Shown here: positions 28,958 through 38,055 of the stretch, piece after piece
Layout: every line of letters begins with the position of its first letter
How positions within the stretch are numbered: position 1 is the first letter of the stretch
Assembly (NCBI GenBank): GCA_965116685.1
Contig: OZ220707.1
Span: 2,604,001 to 2,668,000 of the forward strand
Origin: Bin80 sp965116685
GTDB lineage: Bacteria > Bacteroidota > Rhodothermia > Rhodothermales > Bin80
Direction: 5' to 3'
DNA length: 64,000 nucleotides
Made by a program: the position numbers and the translations under genes
The notes under the pieces: generated by a model
What the model was told of the DNA's origin: nothing
What the model saw: only the letters and a program-made list of their open reading frames with translations
The model's database searches: none

Positions 28958-29611
28958 ATGATACTGATTGATCCATCTACCGCAGAACAGGTACGTGTCG
29001 GCAAGGTGCTCTGCATCGGTCGCAACTACGCACAGCATGCTGCAGAAATGAGCGCCGCAGTTCCGAAGCAGCCGATCATTTTTCTAAAGCCATCCACTGC
29101 AATTATACGCATGCCGGAATCAATTCGGCTTCCTTCGATGACCTCGAACGTGCACCACGAAGTGGAGTTGGTTGCCATGATTGGACGCAATGGCAGGGAT
29201 ATTCCGTTGAATCGCAGCCTTGAGCATGTGACGGCCTATGCGATCGGATTGGATATGACGGCACGGGGCTTGCAATCTGAAGCAAAGAGGAAGGGGAAGC
29301 CCTGGAGTGTTGCGAAGGGGTTTGACACATTTGCTCCCCTCGGAGAACTGGTTTCGGCAACTGAAGTCGGCGATCCTCAGCAGTTGACACTGACGTTGAA
29401 CGTCAATGGTATTACGAGACAGCATGGAGATACGCGGGATATGATTTTCTCGATTGCTCACCTAATCTCGTACTGCTCTCAAATCTTTACATTAGAGCAT
29501 GGGGACTTGTTGTATACCGGCACTCCCGAGGGAGTTGGTCCGGTTGTGAAGGGGGATCGGCTGGAAGCAACCTGTGATCCGCTGCCCCCGCTCACGGTTA
29601 CGGTTGTTTAA
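28958..29611 (+). CDS. Fumarylacetoacetate hydrolase (FAH) family protein
   Basis: The 217-residue protein shows LCIGRNYAQHAAEM, PIIFLKPSTAII, VHHEVELVAMIGR (acidic metal ligands), GLDMTARGLQSEAKRKGKPW, VAKGFDTFAPLG and GDLLYTGTPEGVGPV. These are the FAH catalytic fold. Family members act as acylpyruvases, oxaloacetate decarboxylases/tautomerases or hydratases; the exact substrate is not readable. Its end overlaps the convergent threonine aldolase gene by 14 bases. Confidence 0.88.
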   Translation: MILIDPSTAEQVRVGKVLCIGRNYAQHAAEMSAAVPKQPIIFLKPSTAIIRMPESIRLPSMTSNVHHEVELVAMIGRNGRDIPLNRSLEHVTAYAIGLDMTARGLQSEAKRKGKPWSVAKGFDTFAPLGELVSATEVGDPQQLTLTLNVNGITRQHGDTRDMIFSIAHLISYCSQIFTLEHGDLLYTGTPEGVGPVVKGDRLEATCDPLPPLTVTVV

Positions 29612-30623
29612 GTGCCTGCTCAACCGCCAGAATGGTCGTGTCAATCTCCTGACTAGTGAGGTCTCGGTGAACCGTGGCCCTGATTGTATCGGGCCCAACT
29701 GCCACCATCGCGATTGCTTGATCACGGAGGTGTTTCAGCAGGATGTCGGTTGTGAGTTCTGCATCCATGAGGGAGATCAGAACGATATTGGTCTGTGGAG
29801 CACGAACCTGAATGGACGGGAAGGCAGCCAAACCATCTGCCAGCCGCCGAGCGTGAACATGATCCTGTTCAAGGTCGGGGAGATGATGCTCTATTGCGTA
29901 GAGCCCGGCGGCAGCCAGGATGCCTGTCTGACGCATTCCTGCCCCCAGCTCTTTTCGACGCCGATGGGCGTGCTGGACTATTTTTTCGGTACCTGCAAAC
30001 ACGGATCCCACTGGAGCTCCCAATCCCTTGGAAAGGCATACCGTAACCGTATCAAAGGGGGCTGCATACTCCTTCATCGGGATTTGGGTAGCAACCGAAG
30101 CGTTCCACAATCTGGCACCATCAAGGTGACATGCCAGCCCATGTTCATGTGCACATGCGGTCAGTTTCTGTAATTCTGCAAGCGGATTCAGCAGTCCTCC
30201 AGCAATATTGAGCGTATTTTCCAGGCAGAGCAGGGTGGAATTTGATTCCCAGTAATGGCCGTGTCGCAGTGCACCCAGAAGTTGGTGTTTACTGAACCGG
30301 CCGTCGTTCCCCTCAATGACATGTAACGTAACTCCGCTTAAGCTGCCGGCAGCTCCGGATTCATAGTTGAATATGTGACTTTTTCGTTCAACGATTACCT
30401 CATCGCCGGGCCGAGTATGTACATGAATACCCAACTGGTTCCCCATCATCCCCGAGGGGACAAAGAGTGCAGCTTCTTTGCCGAGCAGGTTCGCAACGGT
30501 ATCCTGAAGTGCTCTGACGGTCGGATCTTCTCCGAAGACATCGTCCCCCACTTCGGCTTGTGCCATGGCACGGCGCATCCCTGCAGATGGGCGCGTCACC
30601 GTGTCACTGCGCAGGTCAATCAT
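29598..30623 (-). CDS. ltaE: Low-specificity L-threonine aldolase
   Basis: This PLP fold-type I enzyme cleaves threonine/allo-threonine to glycine and acetaldehyde. It begins MIDLRSDTVTRPSAGMRRAM, then GDDVFGEDPTVRALQ, FVPSGMMGNQLGIHVHTRPG and LVCHLDGARLWNASVA-type motif CHLDGARLWNASVA, with the PLP lysine in VTVCLSKGLGAPVGS. The 341-residue length is typical. It overlaps greA upstream by four bases (30620-30623), so the two are probably coupled. Confidence 0.92.
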   Translation of the reverse strand: MIDLRSDTVTRPSAGMRRAMAQAEVGDDVFGEDPTVRALQDTVANLLGKEAALFVPSGMMGNQLGIHVHTRPGDEVIVERKSHIFNYESGAAGSLSGVTLHVIEGNDGRFSKHQLLGALRHGHYWESNSTLLCLENTLNIAGGLLNPLAELQKLTACAHEHGLACHLDGARLWNASVATQIPMKEYAAPFDTVTVCLSKGLGAPVGSVFAGTEKIVQHAHRRRKELGAGMRQTGILAAAGLYAIEHHLPDLEQDHVHARRLADGLAAFPSIQVRAPQTNIVLISLMDAELTTDILLKHLRDQAIAMVAVGPDTIRATVHRDLTSQEIDTTILAVEQALKQP

Positions 30624-31096
30624 TGACCATCTCGAGTGATCTCCAGAATCTTCACATGCAATTCCCCTGCCGGTACATGGATGATCGCTTCTTCACCGAT
30701 CCCCTTCCCAAGGAGCCCCTTGCCGATGGGACTGGTAATCGGGATCCGTCCATTGGATATATCTGCCTCGGGTGCAGACACCAGTGTTACGGCTTTTTCC
30801 TTGCCGGTTCGTGAGTTTCTGAAGCGTACGGTAGACAGGATCCGGGCCTTGGAGGGATCCACATCATCTTCGTTGAGAACCCGAGCTTCTGCCAGGGCAT
30901 TCTCCATCTGAGCGATGCGTGCTTCAAGCTTTCCCTGGGCTTCCTTGGCCGCATCATATTCGGCATTTTCTGAAAGGTCCCCATGTGCACGGGCTTCAGC
31001 GATCTCATTCGAGATGCGCTTACGTTCCACCGTACGTGCGTGGTGGATATCTGCTTTGAGTTTCTTAAGTGCTTTTTCAGTGAGATAAACAGGCAT
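30620..31096 (-). CDS. greA: Transcription elongation factor GreA
   Basis: This 158-residue factor stimulates RNA cleavage by backtracked RNA polymerase. The N-terminal coiled coil (LKADIHHARTVERKRISNEI, AEARAHGDLSENAEYDAAKE with the DLSENAEY tip) and C-terminal FKBP-like domain (ISPIG-type block ISNGRIPITSPIGKGLLGKG) are complete. Confidence 0.96.
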   Translation of the reverse strand: MPVYLTEKALKKLKADIHHARTVERKRISNEIAEARAHGDLSENAEYDAAKEAQGKLEARIAQMENALAEARVLNEDDVDPSKARILSTVRFRNSRTGKEKAVTLVSAPEADISNGRIPITSPIGKGLLGKGIGEEAIIHVPAGELHVKILEITRDGQ

Positions 31097-31116
31097 TCAT
31101 ACTTAGTTCATTATCG

Positions 31117-31686
31117 TTACCACCCTACACGCCGTTTTCCGAGACTGTCGGGAGGTTCTTCTGACGTAATGGGGGTCAGTACTGAATCTTGCCCCCCCAG
31201 GACGCGTCGACCAACCCAGTAAGCTCCACTCCAGTACGGTTCATCTATACGTCCGACAGACACTCCATCATCCGGCCAAGCATGTAGAAATTCCTGTGAG
31301 CCAAGGTAGATGCCCACATGTCTTGGCATGCTGGTTGGTCGGAAGAATACAATATCGCCCGGCATGAGAGAACTGCGTTCAACTTCTTCACCGAATCCTA
31401 GTTGCCGTGCTGTTGAATGTGGAAGGGACAGCCCAAGTATCTGGTCCGCCACCACCACGATAAGTCCGGGGGCATCTATTCCTGACTTGGAGTTTCCGCC
31501 CTCCAAGTGCGGGGTCCCCTGCCAGGATGTTGCAAAGGCGCGTAATTCCGACTCAATGGCTGCAGAAGGGATGGCGGGGTTCACGGAAGAAACTGCCTGC
31601 AGTGGCGATGGTGTCTGCATGCCTAGTTGCTCGGTTTGAGAGCAACCTGCAAGGCAGATGCTGCAGAGAAGAACATATGCACGCAT
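31117..31686 (-). CDS. NlpC/P60-like lipoprotein lacking the catalytic cysteine
   Basis: The 189-residue protein has a lipobox signal (SICLAGC, Cys15). It then has an NlpC/P60 fold (residues ~48-150) with GTPHLEGGNSKSGIDAPGLI, SLMPGDIVFFRP, PRHVGIYLG (His123) and FLHAWPDDGV. In active family members the DCSG motif holds the nucleophile. Here it reads DAPG, so Ala72 replaces Cys and a cysteine peptidase mechanism is not possible. It may be a non-catalytic cell-wall binding protein, or the assignment of activity to a different site would be needed. It lies 20 bases upstream of greA, same strand. Confidence 0.8.
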   Translation of the reverse strand: MRAYVLLCSICLAGCSQTEQLGMQTPSPLQAVSSVNPAIPSAAIESELRAFATSWQGTPHLEGGNSKSGIDAPGLIVVVADQILGLSLPHSTARQLGFGEEVERSSLMPGDIVFFRPTSMPRHVGIYLGSQEFLHAWPDDGVSVGRIDEPYWSGAYWVGRRVLGGQDSVLTPITSEEPPDSLGKRRVGW

Positions 31687-31804
31687 GGGACGAATGATTT
31701 TGTGAATGGTTGGTGCGAGTTCTTGAATTTGGCTTCAGAGGATCAATCCGAACCTTTCAATAGTACACACACACAGCGATTTCGGTTCATCATCTATTTT
31801 TACT

Positions 31805-32320
31805 ATGCCATATCCAGAACATCTTGTATCTCCAATGCGCCAAGAGCTCACCCGATTGGGTGTTGAGGAATTACGAACGGCTGAGCAGGTAGCGAGTGCA
31901 TTTGATATGACACCCGGTCAGACAATGCTGTTGGTGATCAACTCTATATGTGGGTGTGCTGCAGCCATGGCGCGTCCTGCTGTTGGCTTGGCCATGCAGA
32001 ATGAAACGATGCCGGATCGGACGGTAACGGTTTTTGCGGGACAGGACCTTGAGGCGACCGTCTCTGCACGGGATTTCCTGGTCGGCATTCCTCCGTCATC
32101 CCCGTTTATAGCACTCATTAAGGGTGGGGAGGTGGTGTATGTTATTGAACGCAGGCACATTGAGGGGCGCAGTGCCGAGGCGATTGCAATGGATTTGGTC
32201 CAGGCATTTGATCGGTTTTGCGGGACCGATGAGACTGTAGAAGATGGTCCTGAGAGTCCCGACACGGTGGGGAGTCACGCCGAAAGTCCCATTTCGTCGT
32301 TTCGTTCAATCGTCCGCTAA
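31805..32320 (+). CDS. Bacilliredoxin (BrxA/BrxB, YphP/YqiW family)
   Basis: The 171-residue protein starts MPYPEHLVSPMRQELTRLGV, the N-terminal signature of this family. It contains the active CGC motif in NSICGCAAAMARPAVGLAM and SPFIALIKGGEVVYVIERRHIEG. Bacilliredoxins remove bacillithiol from protein cysteines and are found in Firmicutes and in Bacteroidota-like groups. The tail after residue ~140 is a low-complexity acidic extension. It is divergent from the NlpC/P60-like gene. Confidence 0.9.
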   Translation: MPYPEHLVSPMRQELTRLGVEELRTAEQVASAFDMTPGQTMLLVINSICGCAAAMARPAVGLAMQNETMPDRTVTVFAGQDLEATVSARDFLVGIPPSSPFIALIKGGEVVYVIERRHIEGRSAEAIAMDLVQAFDRFCGTDETVEDGPESPDTVGSHAESPISSFRSIVR

Positions 32321-33000
32321 TTAAAGAGGCTGGAGGCAGGGGCTTGAGGGGGCCGGTCCAGTCCCTTCGTCCGGCGGTGCTCCATGACGGCCCGGTTGTC
32401 GACGAGTGAAGTTCAGGCAAGAGATCGGCCAAGAGTTGATCATCGAGGGATTGGTCGTCCAGCCACGCCTTCTGACCCACGCTCAAATGCTCAAGATTGT
32501 TCAACGACCTCCGCTTCATTCCACGCGCTTCACTGCGGTGCAGGATTTGATGGATAGTATCAACCCCACAACGAAGAAGATTCGACGTCTTGCGTTTGAT
32601 TCTTGGTCGCTTTCAGCAACTTAATCGTACAGTGCTCAAACACATGGGAAAACCGATTCGAGATACCCGACCAAGGAGTCGCAATGGTCTTACGCCCACA
32701 AAAGACTGGATCCGCGGAACCCGACAATGGATAAAAACGGGAATTCCAACAAATCCAAATGGCGTCGAGTCCGCCCTCTCCGATAATCGCCCATCGTCCC
32801 CCTCTTGCCCGTATCGGGACATCCCCATTCCAAATTAATCATCCCATCCGAATCGTGGTAGAACCATAAACTAAAACTCTACAGTCCCTGTCGGGAGCAA
32901 TCCCAAACACGGGAACCGGAAAGATCCAATTCTTTAAGACGCTGTGAACGAACGTTAGGGAGATGTTCGAATCAGGCACCCAATTGGGGTATGCAGCAGT
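32321..33000 (-). pseudogene. Gene-free stretch with a possible decayed ISL3-type transposase
   Basis: No intact gene is present. On the minus strand, broken frames read RRSLNNLEHLSVGQKAWLDD (about 32460-32515) and CGRKTIATPWSGISNRFSHV (about 32640-32705). These recall the N-terminal zinc-finger/DNA-binding segment and the later conserved block of ISL3-family transposases. Several stops and frame changes interrupt them. The assignment rests on weak resemblance only. Confidence 0.3.
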
Positions 33001-34344
33001 ATGTGGGCACTGAAATTAGCAGCGATAGATCTACAACCTCTGGCACAAAAATATGCGCAAGGGCGCGGTTTAATTTGGCTTGATAGCTCATCAAGGTCTC
33101 TGCGGTCTGGCCGTTACTCCTATCTCTGTATTGATCCGGTCGAATCAATTCCAGAAACGGCGAAGATTGATGACTTGCGGCGTGTGCTGAATTGTTATGC
33201 GGCTGGGCGTATTGATCACGGTCCTCCATTTCAAGGAGGATTAGTAGGTTTTTTCGATTACGGGTTCACAGAGCTTGACCTACAAAAAGTAACGAATTCT
33301 CTTGATCGGGGCAGCGCAGGCTGCCATTTCAGGTTGTATGACACAATTATTGCTGTGGACCACCATGCCGACCTCACATGGATCATCTCATCAGGCTTCA
33401 AAAAAGGATCGGATAAGCCGTGCAAGCATACAGCACAAGCGTGCATAAACGCAATCAGACTAGATGTCCAAAACGCGCCCAAGCCGGTGGCGCTAGCCGC
33501 GAATCTCACTTGGCGTAACGAGATCTCAAAAATGACCTACTTGAAAGCTGTGCGTGACATCCTTGACTTCATTCGAGCGGGCGACATTTATCAGGCGAAT
33601 TTCGCACAGACATTCGTGGCAGATTTGCCCCAGTATACAGACACGTTTCACGTCTATCTTTCTATTCGAAAGAGCAACGAGGCCCCCTTTTCCGCCTATG
33701 CCTCTTTCGGCGAGCGGAGTATTGCCTGTACCTCTCCAGAACGATTGGTTACTGTGAATGCGCAGGGCTTGGCCGAAGCAAGGCCGATCAAGGGAACGAT
33801 CGTACGGTCAGGTGATCCCGATGAAGACCAACAACTTAGAAACGTGCTTCTTAAATCTGAGAAAGATCGCGCCGAAAATATCATGATTGTTGATTTACTT
33901 CGCAATGACTTGTCACGAGTTTGTAAGGCCCATTCGGTGAAAGTACTGGAACTGTGCGCACTGGAATCCTATGCCGGATTGCATCAACTCACATCTTCCG
34001 TCCAAGGGCAGTTAGAGGACGGGAAGGATGCCTTCGATCTTTTGTCTGCGGTGTTCCCAGGAGGGTCAATCACAGGAGCGCCGAAACGCCGTTCCATGGA
34101 GATCATTGATCAGTTAGAACAATACCCCCGTCGCGCCTTTTGCGGCTCATTTGGGTATTTTGGATTTGACAACGCAGCAGATTTTAATATCATGATACGG
34201 ACCATTCAATTTCAGGGTGATTATGCACGGCTTGATGTGGGGAGTGGCATCACCTCTTTGTCTGATCCAGATGAGGAGTATTTAGAAACTTTGCTGAAGG
34301 CACAAAAGATATTTGATGGGACCGGAGAGGCAATCGTTGAATGA
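33001..34344 (+). CDS. pabB: Aminodeoxychorismate synthase component I
   Basis: The protein (447 residues) belongs to the anthranilate/ADC synthase component I family: DFIRAGDIYQANFAQTF, SPERLVTVNAQGLAEARPIK, RNDLSRVC, SSVQGQLEDG and GGSITGAPKRRSMEIIDQLE. GDIYQANFAQ and the gene order pabB-pabA-pabC favour ADC synthase over anthranilate synthase. It makes 4-amino-4-deoxychorismate for folate. Its last four bases overlap the next gene as ATGA. Confidence 0.9.
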   Translation: MWALKLAAIDLQPLAQKYAQGRGLIWLDSSSRSLRSGRYSYLCIDPVESIPETAKIDDLRRVLNCYAAGRIDHGPPFQGGLVGFFDYGFTELDLQKVTNSLDRGSAGCHFRLYDTIIAVDHHADLTWIISSGFKKGSDKPCKHTAQACINAIRLDVQNAPKPVALAANLTWRNEISKMTYLKAVRDILDFIRAGDIYQANFAQTFVADLPQYTDTFHVYLSIRKSNEAPFSAYASFGERSIACTSPERLVTVNAQGLAEARPIKGTIVRSGDPDEDQQLRNVLLKSEKDRAENIMIVDLLRNDLSRVCKAHSVKVLELCALESYAGLHQLTSSVQGQLEDGKDAFDLLSAVFPGGSITGAPKRRSMEIIDQLEQYPRRAFCGSFGYFGFDNAADFNIMIRTIQFQGDYARLDVGSGITSLSDPDEEYLETLLKAQKIFDGTGEAIVE

Positions 34345-34925
34345 TCTTGATACTTGATAACCGAGACAGCTTTGTCTTCAATCTTAGCCGATATTTTCAG
34401 GAACTTGGCGAGACAACTGATGTGGTGGGGTCTGATCTTTTGACACTAGATGATATTGAAGTAATACAGCCTAAAGCACTGGTGATTTCGCCAGGCCCCT
34501 GCACCCCAAATGAAGCCGGGATCAGTCTGAATGTGATCTCGAATTTTTCAGGGCGAGTACCAATCTTGGGCGTGTGCCTTGGTCATCAAGCAATTGCGCA
34601 ATCCTATGGTGGTATCGTGACGAATTCCCTGTATCCAAAGTATGGCCAGGCAAGCCCCGTGATGCACGATGGATGTGACTTATTTGAAGGGTTACCCAAT
34701 CCGCTGACCGCAGGTCTGTATCATTCTTTAGTCGTGACACAAATTGATGAGAATGATCTGATCGTTCAAGCTGAATCTCCAGAAGGCGAGATCATGGCGC
34801 TACGGCACAAACAGGCCCCGACATTTGGTGTTCAATTTCATCCAGAATCAATACTGAGTGAGTCTGGACATGAACTACTGCAAAATTTCATAAGGATTGT
34901 AGAGCGGTTTCGATGTTCCTACTAG
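34341..34925 (+). CDS. pabA: Aminodeoxychorismate synthase glutamine amidotransferase
   Basis: This 194-residue class I glutamine amidotransferase supplies ammonia to PabB. The nucleophile is Cys79 in ILGVCLGHQAIAQSYGG; the His-Glu pair is in FGVQFHPESILS. LILDNRDSFVFNLSRYFQEL is the typical start. It could also serve anthranilate synthase (TrpG), but no trp gene lies here. It overlaps pabB by four bases and pabC by 13. Confidence 0.9.
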   Translation: MILILDNRDSFVFNLSRYFQELGETTDVVGSDLLTLDDIEVIQPKALVISPGPCTPNEAGISLNVISNFSGRVPILGVCLGHQAIAQSYGGIVTNSLYPKYGQASPVMHDGCDLFEGLPNPLTAGLYHSLVVTQIDENDLIVQAESPEGEIMALRHKQAPTFGVQFHPESILSESGHELLQNFIRIVERFRCSY

Positions 34926-35731
34926 AGCAATCAGGCGGGCAAAATGCAGTTCGTCCTTTCGATCTACGAGATCGGGGATTGCTGCTCGCAGATGGGGTGT
35001 TCGACACATCTTTAATCGTGAGCGGCACCATGATCTTACGCTCGGCTCATGTGAACAGGCTTGTAGGTGATGCCACTGCACTCGGGATCACGATGAATCA
35101 TCAAAAGATCAACGATCTACTCAACAAAAACCTGATCGAAGATCATCACGGTGTATTGCGCATCACGGTCACATCAGGCCCTGCAGAAAGATGGAGTTTG
35201 AATACTCGAATGATACCTCCAACAGTTCTACTGAGCATGTCACCGCTGAATCATAGCGACCAGTTTAAGCCGATCTCACTGCAAACCAGCCTCATTCGTC
35301 GCAATAGTACCTCACCCACAAGCCGTCATAAAACCCTTGCCTATACGGACAATCTAGCGGCCCTTAGAGCCGCTCGCGCTGAGGGCTATGATGACGCTCT
35401 CTTTTTGAATACCCAGGGTAATGTTTGTTGTACGACAATCGGGAATCTTTTCCTGAAATTTGGTGACACTTGGGCCACCCCGCCGATCTCAGATGGTGTC
35501 CTGCCGGGAGTCATGCGTCAATGGATAATGCGGCTTGCTCTGGACACGGATCTTAGGGTTATAGAGCGAACGATTACGGAAGACGAATTGCAGTTTGTAG
35601 AAGCTGCTTTCATGACGAACAGTGCGCGACTGGCGGCACCAATTTCAAAAATGAACGGGCGAGCGCTTTGCTCACAATTACCAGGCGGACTGAAATGCGC
35701 CGTAATGGAGTTGATCAGGACATCCAAATGA
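34913..35731 (+). CDS. pabC: Aminodeoxychorismate lyase / class IV aminotransferase
   Basis: The 272-residue PLP class IV enzyme would split aminodeoxychorismate to 4-aminobenzoate and pyruvate. Motifs are LRDRGLLLADGVFDTS, SRHKTLAYTDNLAALRAARA (PLP lysine), DDALFLNTQGNVCCTTIGNL and ISDGVLPGVMRQWIM. It overlaps pabA by 13 bases. Class IV branched-chain aminotransferases look alike, so the PabC call rests mainly on its place in the operon. Confidence 0.85.
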   Translation: MFLLEQSGGQNAVRPFDLRDRGLLLADGVFDTSLIVSGTMILRSAHVNRLVGDATALGITMNHQKINDLLNKNLIEDHHGVLRITVTSGPAERWSLNTRMIPPTVLLSMSPLNHSDQFKPISLQTSLIRRNSTSPTSRHKTLAYTDNLAALRAARAEGYDDALFLNTQGNVCCTTIGNLFLKFGDTWATPPISDGVLPGVMRQWIMRLALDTDLRVIERTITEDELQFVEAAFMTNSARLAAPISKMNGRALCSQLPGGLKCAVMELIRTSK

Positions 35732-35796
35732 CACTAAAATCAGTGTAGTAAAGAGATGTTGTGTTCCACTGATACATCTCCAAAATAGCCCCAATG

Positions 35797-35854
35797 TCTC
35801 GGAATGGTGTCCCGCATCACTCGGAATGAGTGTCCCACATGGTCGGAATATGCA
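35797..35854. mobile_element. Solo right end of an IS21-family element
   Basis: ATCACTCGGAATGAGTGTCC then CACATGGTCGGAATATGCA closely matches the right terminus of the complete IS21 element (18703-18742), with a further partial unit, TCTCGGAATGGTGTCCCGCA, before it. No transposase or left end accompanies it, so it is a remnant of a related element. Confidence 0.75.
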
Positions 35855-35932
35855 AATGACATTTTCATAGAGGTAATATTGGGGATTCGTTTGAAAATTA
35901 CTGATCAACCAGTAAGTGCTACTCACGTCGTA

Positions 35933-35965
35933 CTCCCCATTGTTGACAATTACAACAACGGGGAG
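35933..35965. other. Stem-loop between convergent pabC and HhH-nuclease genes
   Basis: CTCCCCATTGTTG pairs with CAACAACGGGGAG (one mismatch) around a 7-base loop. Both neighbouring genes end toward it. It could stop transcription from either side, but no T run follows. Confidence 0.45.
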
Positions 35966-36075
35966 CAGTTCAGTTCAATAGTAAATCAGACGGCTTTCTG
36001 ATCATACTACTTTGGAGATTGGGCGAATCCAAAAGCCTAGTTCACGGAGTTCCTTAACGGAGCTGCATCGCCAGT

Positions 36076-38055
36076 TCAGGGCGCCTCACTGTCTGATCTG
36101 CAGTTACCTTGTATATCCATTACAGCTTTACGCTCCGCGTAATCCATGGTTAATCTCCAAGTTTCCTTGAGTGCGGCCCAGCGGTCAACATATTGACAGT
36201 GATAGCTCGCGTTTGGTGGGAGCCAACCTGCGGGGTCTCGCTGTCCCTTCGATCGGTTCACACTGGCGGAAACAGGGATCAGTACTCCATTCTCACTCAG
36301 ATCATTACCAAAAGAATAACGTGTACTATCGTCCCATTTTGCTCCTCCACTGCGATGCACCTCTGCGAGCGGTATGAAGTGGTCAATATCAATCACACTT
36401 GGATCAGTGATAAGACTATCCAAGTAAGGATCATACCATTCGCCTGCAATCACAATGCACCCGGTTCCATCAAGGGTTGCCTCGACGCGGCTCTCGGCGA
36501 TCAAGATTTCGTGTCGTGTATTCTGACAGTCATTATCAGTATCCAACCAACCTCCATACAAACTTCTGCGATAGGGTAGAGGCGAGGTGTGAATGGAAGG
36601 TGTTCCTGGCGGATTTGAGAGGTGAATGACTGAGTCTGCAACGGCACTGAATGTATCGCTACAAAATACAGACTCCTGAAAATTATCAAACTTAGCTGGT
36701 TCTATCTCCTTGATGTCATGTAATGCATTCAGAGACATGAATGGTCCGTGTTGATTACGATAATCAATAATCGCCTTGGCTCCGACAGGGTCAATTCCGT
36801 AGGTGCGCTGAAGGGTTGCAGCATTCGCGGTATTTATGTCCTTACAGATGTTGTCAGACGCGGTGGGATCATTTGATGTGGAATATAGCGGGCCATCGGG
36901 GCTGGCATTTCCGCTGGTGGATGTCGGCGCGCAAAAGCCAGCCCTGCGGAAATTTTCGAGAGTGGCTGGGCCAATGCCCCTGACTCGAGTCAGTTCGTCT
37001 AGGGATCGGAATGGCCCGTGTTGATTACGGTAATCAATGATGGATTGGGCTTTAACAACGCCAATTCTATTGATCCGCTGAAGGTCTACAGCATTCGCGG
37101 TGTTAATATTATTACAGTTGTTATCTGTGGTTGTTGAGTTGTTTGGCGAGGCTTGTGTTGGGGTACTTGGGGGATTACTTGTTTCGGTGGATGTCGGTAC
37201 ACAGAAGCCAGCCTCGCGGAAATTTTCAATGGTGGCTGGGCCAATGCCTCTGATGCGAGTCAGTTGATCCAGGGACTGAAACGGTCCGTGTTGACCGCGA
37301 TAGGCAACAATGGCCTGTGCCTTAACAGCGCCAATTCTATTAACCCGCTGGAGATCCGTAGCATTCGCGGTATTTATGTTATCACAGTTGTTGCTGTTCG
37401 CGATTGAGTCATTGACTGCGGAGTTTGGTTGGCTACTTTGAATCTCAGCTGTGCTGTTGGCTCCTTGTACGCAAAATCCGGCCGTTCGAAAATTTTCAAC
37501 AGTGGTCGGCCCGATACCTTTGACTTGAGTCAATTCATCCAAGGATTGAAATGGTCCATGTTGATTACGGTAATCAATGATGGCCTCTGCTTTGACGCGC
37601 CCAATTCCTTTGACTCGTTGAAGAACCGTAGCATTCGCTGTGTTGATGTCTTCGCAGATCTGGTCAGTTTGATTTCGGATCCACATCCATGGCTTCATGG
37701 TTGATAGCAGTGAATTTTTGCTCAGAGATGTATAGGTGTAGGTAGTCTGACGCACTATCGGATCAGTTTTAGGGAAACCGAGATGGCTGATTCGGATGAT
37801 ATCGTGACTGGAATACAATTCCTTTTCTTGTGAATTGGAAGGGAGGGATTCCTTAAGCTCAACGATCACATTTTCATGGTTTACCTCAACAGGGAAACCC
37901 CCAATTGAAGGGCTGATGCTTCTTGGCATCGAAATCGCAAGCCCTGAAAGCATCGGCAAAATCAGAGGGATGATTACAACGAGCGATATCAGGGGTTTTG
38001 AATTCCCCATTAACTGACTTCCAAAGTGATTCATTCTAGCTTGGTTCAATGGCAA
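36076..38055 (-). CDS. Secreted HNH nuclease with four ComEA-like helix-hairpin-helix repeats
   Basis: The 659-residue protein has an N-terminal hydrophobic signal or anchor (LISLVVIIPLILPMLSGLAI). Four ~60-residue ComEA-like repeats follow (residues ~130-460), each beginning CxxINTANA, carrying a helix-hairpin-helix (VLQRVKGIGRVKAEAIIDYR; GPFQSLDELTQVKGIGPTTV) and ending in a second cysteine (AGFC). Three repeats are strong and the fourth is partly eroded. Residues ~520-655 are an HNH/DUF1524-type nuclease: CQNTRHEILIAES, VIDIDHFIPLAEVHRSGGAK and SASVNRSKGQRDPAGWLPP. The paired cysteines fit an oxidising, extracytoplasmic site. This suggests a surface or secreted DNA-binding nuclease, for example for DNA uptake or breakdown; the role is inferred. 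Only a (GAAA)-tract gene lies upstream. Confidence 0.85.
   Translation of the reverse strand: MPLNQARMNHFGSQLMGNSKPLISLVVIIPLILPMLSGLAISMPRSISPSIGGFPVEVNHENVIVELKESLPSNSQEKELYSSHDIIRISHLGFPKTDPIVRQTTYTYTSLSKNSLLSTMKPWMWIRNQTDQICEDINTANATVLQRVKGIGRVKAEAIIDYRNQHGPFQSLDELTQVKGIGPTTVENFRTAGFCVQGANSTAEIQSSQPNSAVNDSIANSNNCDNINTANATDLQRVNRIGAVKAQAIVAYRGQHGPFQSLDQLTRIRGIGPATIENFREAGFCVPTSTETSNPPSTPTQASPNNSTTTDNNCNNINTANAVDLQRINRIGVVKAQSIIDYRNQHGPFRSLDELTRVRGIGPATLENFRRAGFCAPTSTSGNASPDGPLYSTSNDPTASDNICKDINTANAATLQRTYGIDPVGAKAIIDYRNQHGPFMSLNALHDIKEIEPAKFDNFQESVFCSDTFSAVADSVIHLSNPPGTPSIHTSPLPYRRSLYGGWLDTDNDCQNTRHEILIAESRVEATLDGTGCIVIAGEWYDPYLDSLITDPSVIDIDHFIPLAEVHRSGGAKWDDSTRYSFGNDLSENGVLIPVSASVNRSKGQRDPAGWLPPNASYHCQYVDRWAALKETWRLTMDYAERKAVMDIQGNCRSDSEAP

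Larger units (their letters stand above)
35732..36075. other. Intergenic stretch with a solo IS21-type end and a hairpin
   Basis: It holds the IS21-like end (35797-35854) and a stem-loop (35933-35965). No gene is seen. Confidence 0.6.

Noticed and set aside
34341..34925. Anthranilate synthase component II (trpG)
   Set aside because: The family cannot separate them by sequence, but the tight pabB-pabA-pabC order favours folate synthesis.
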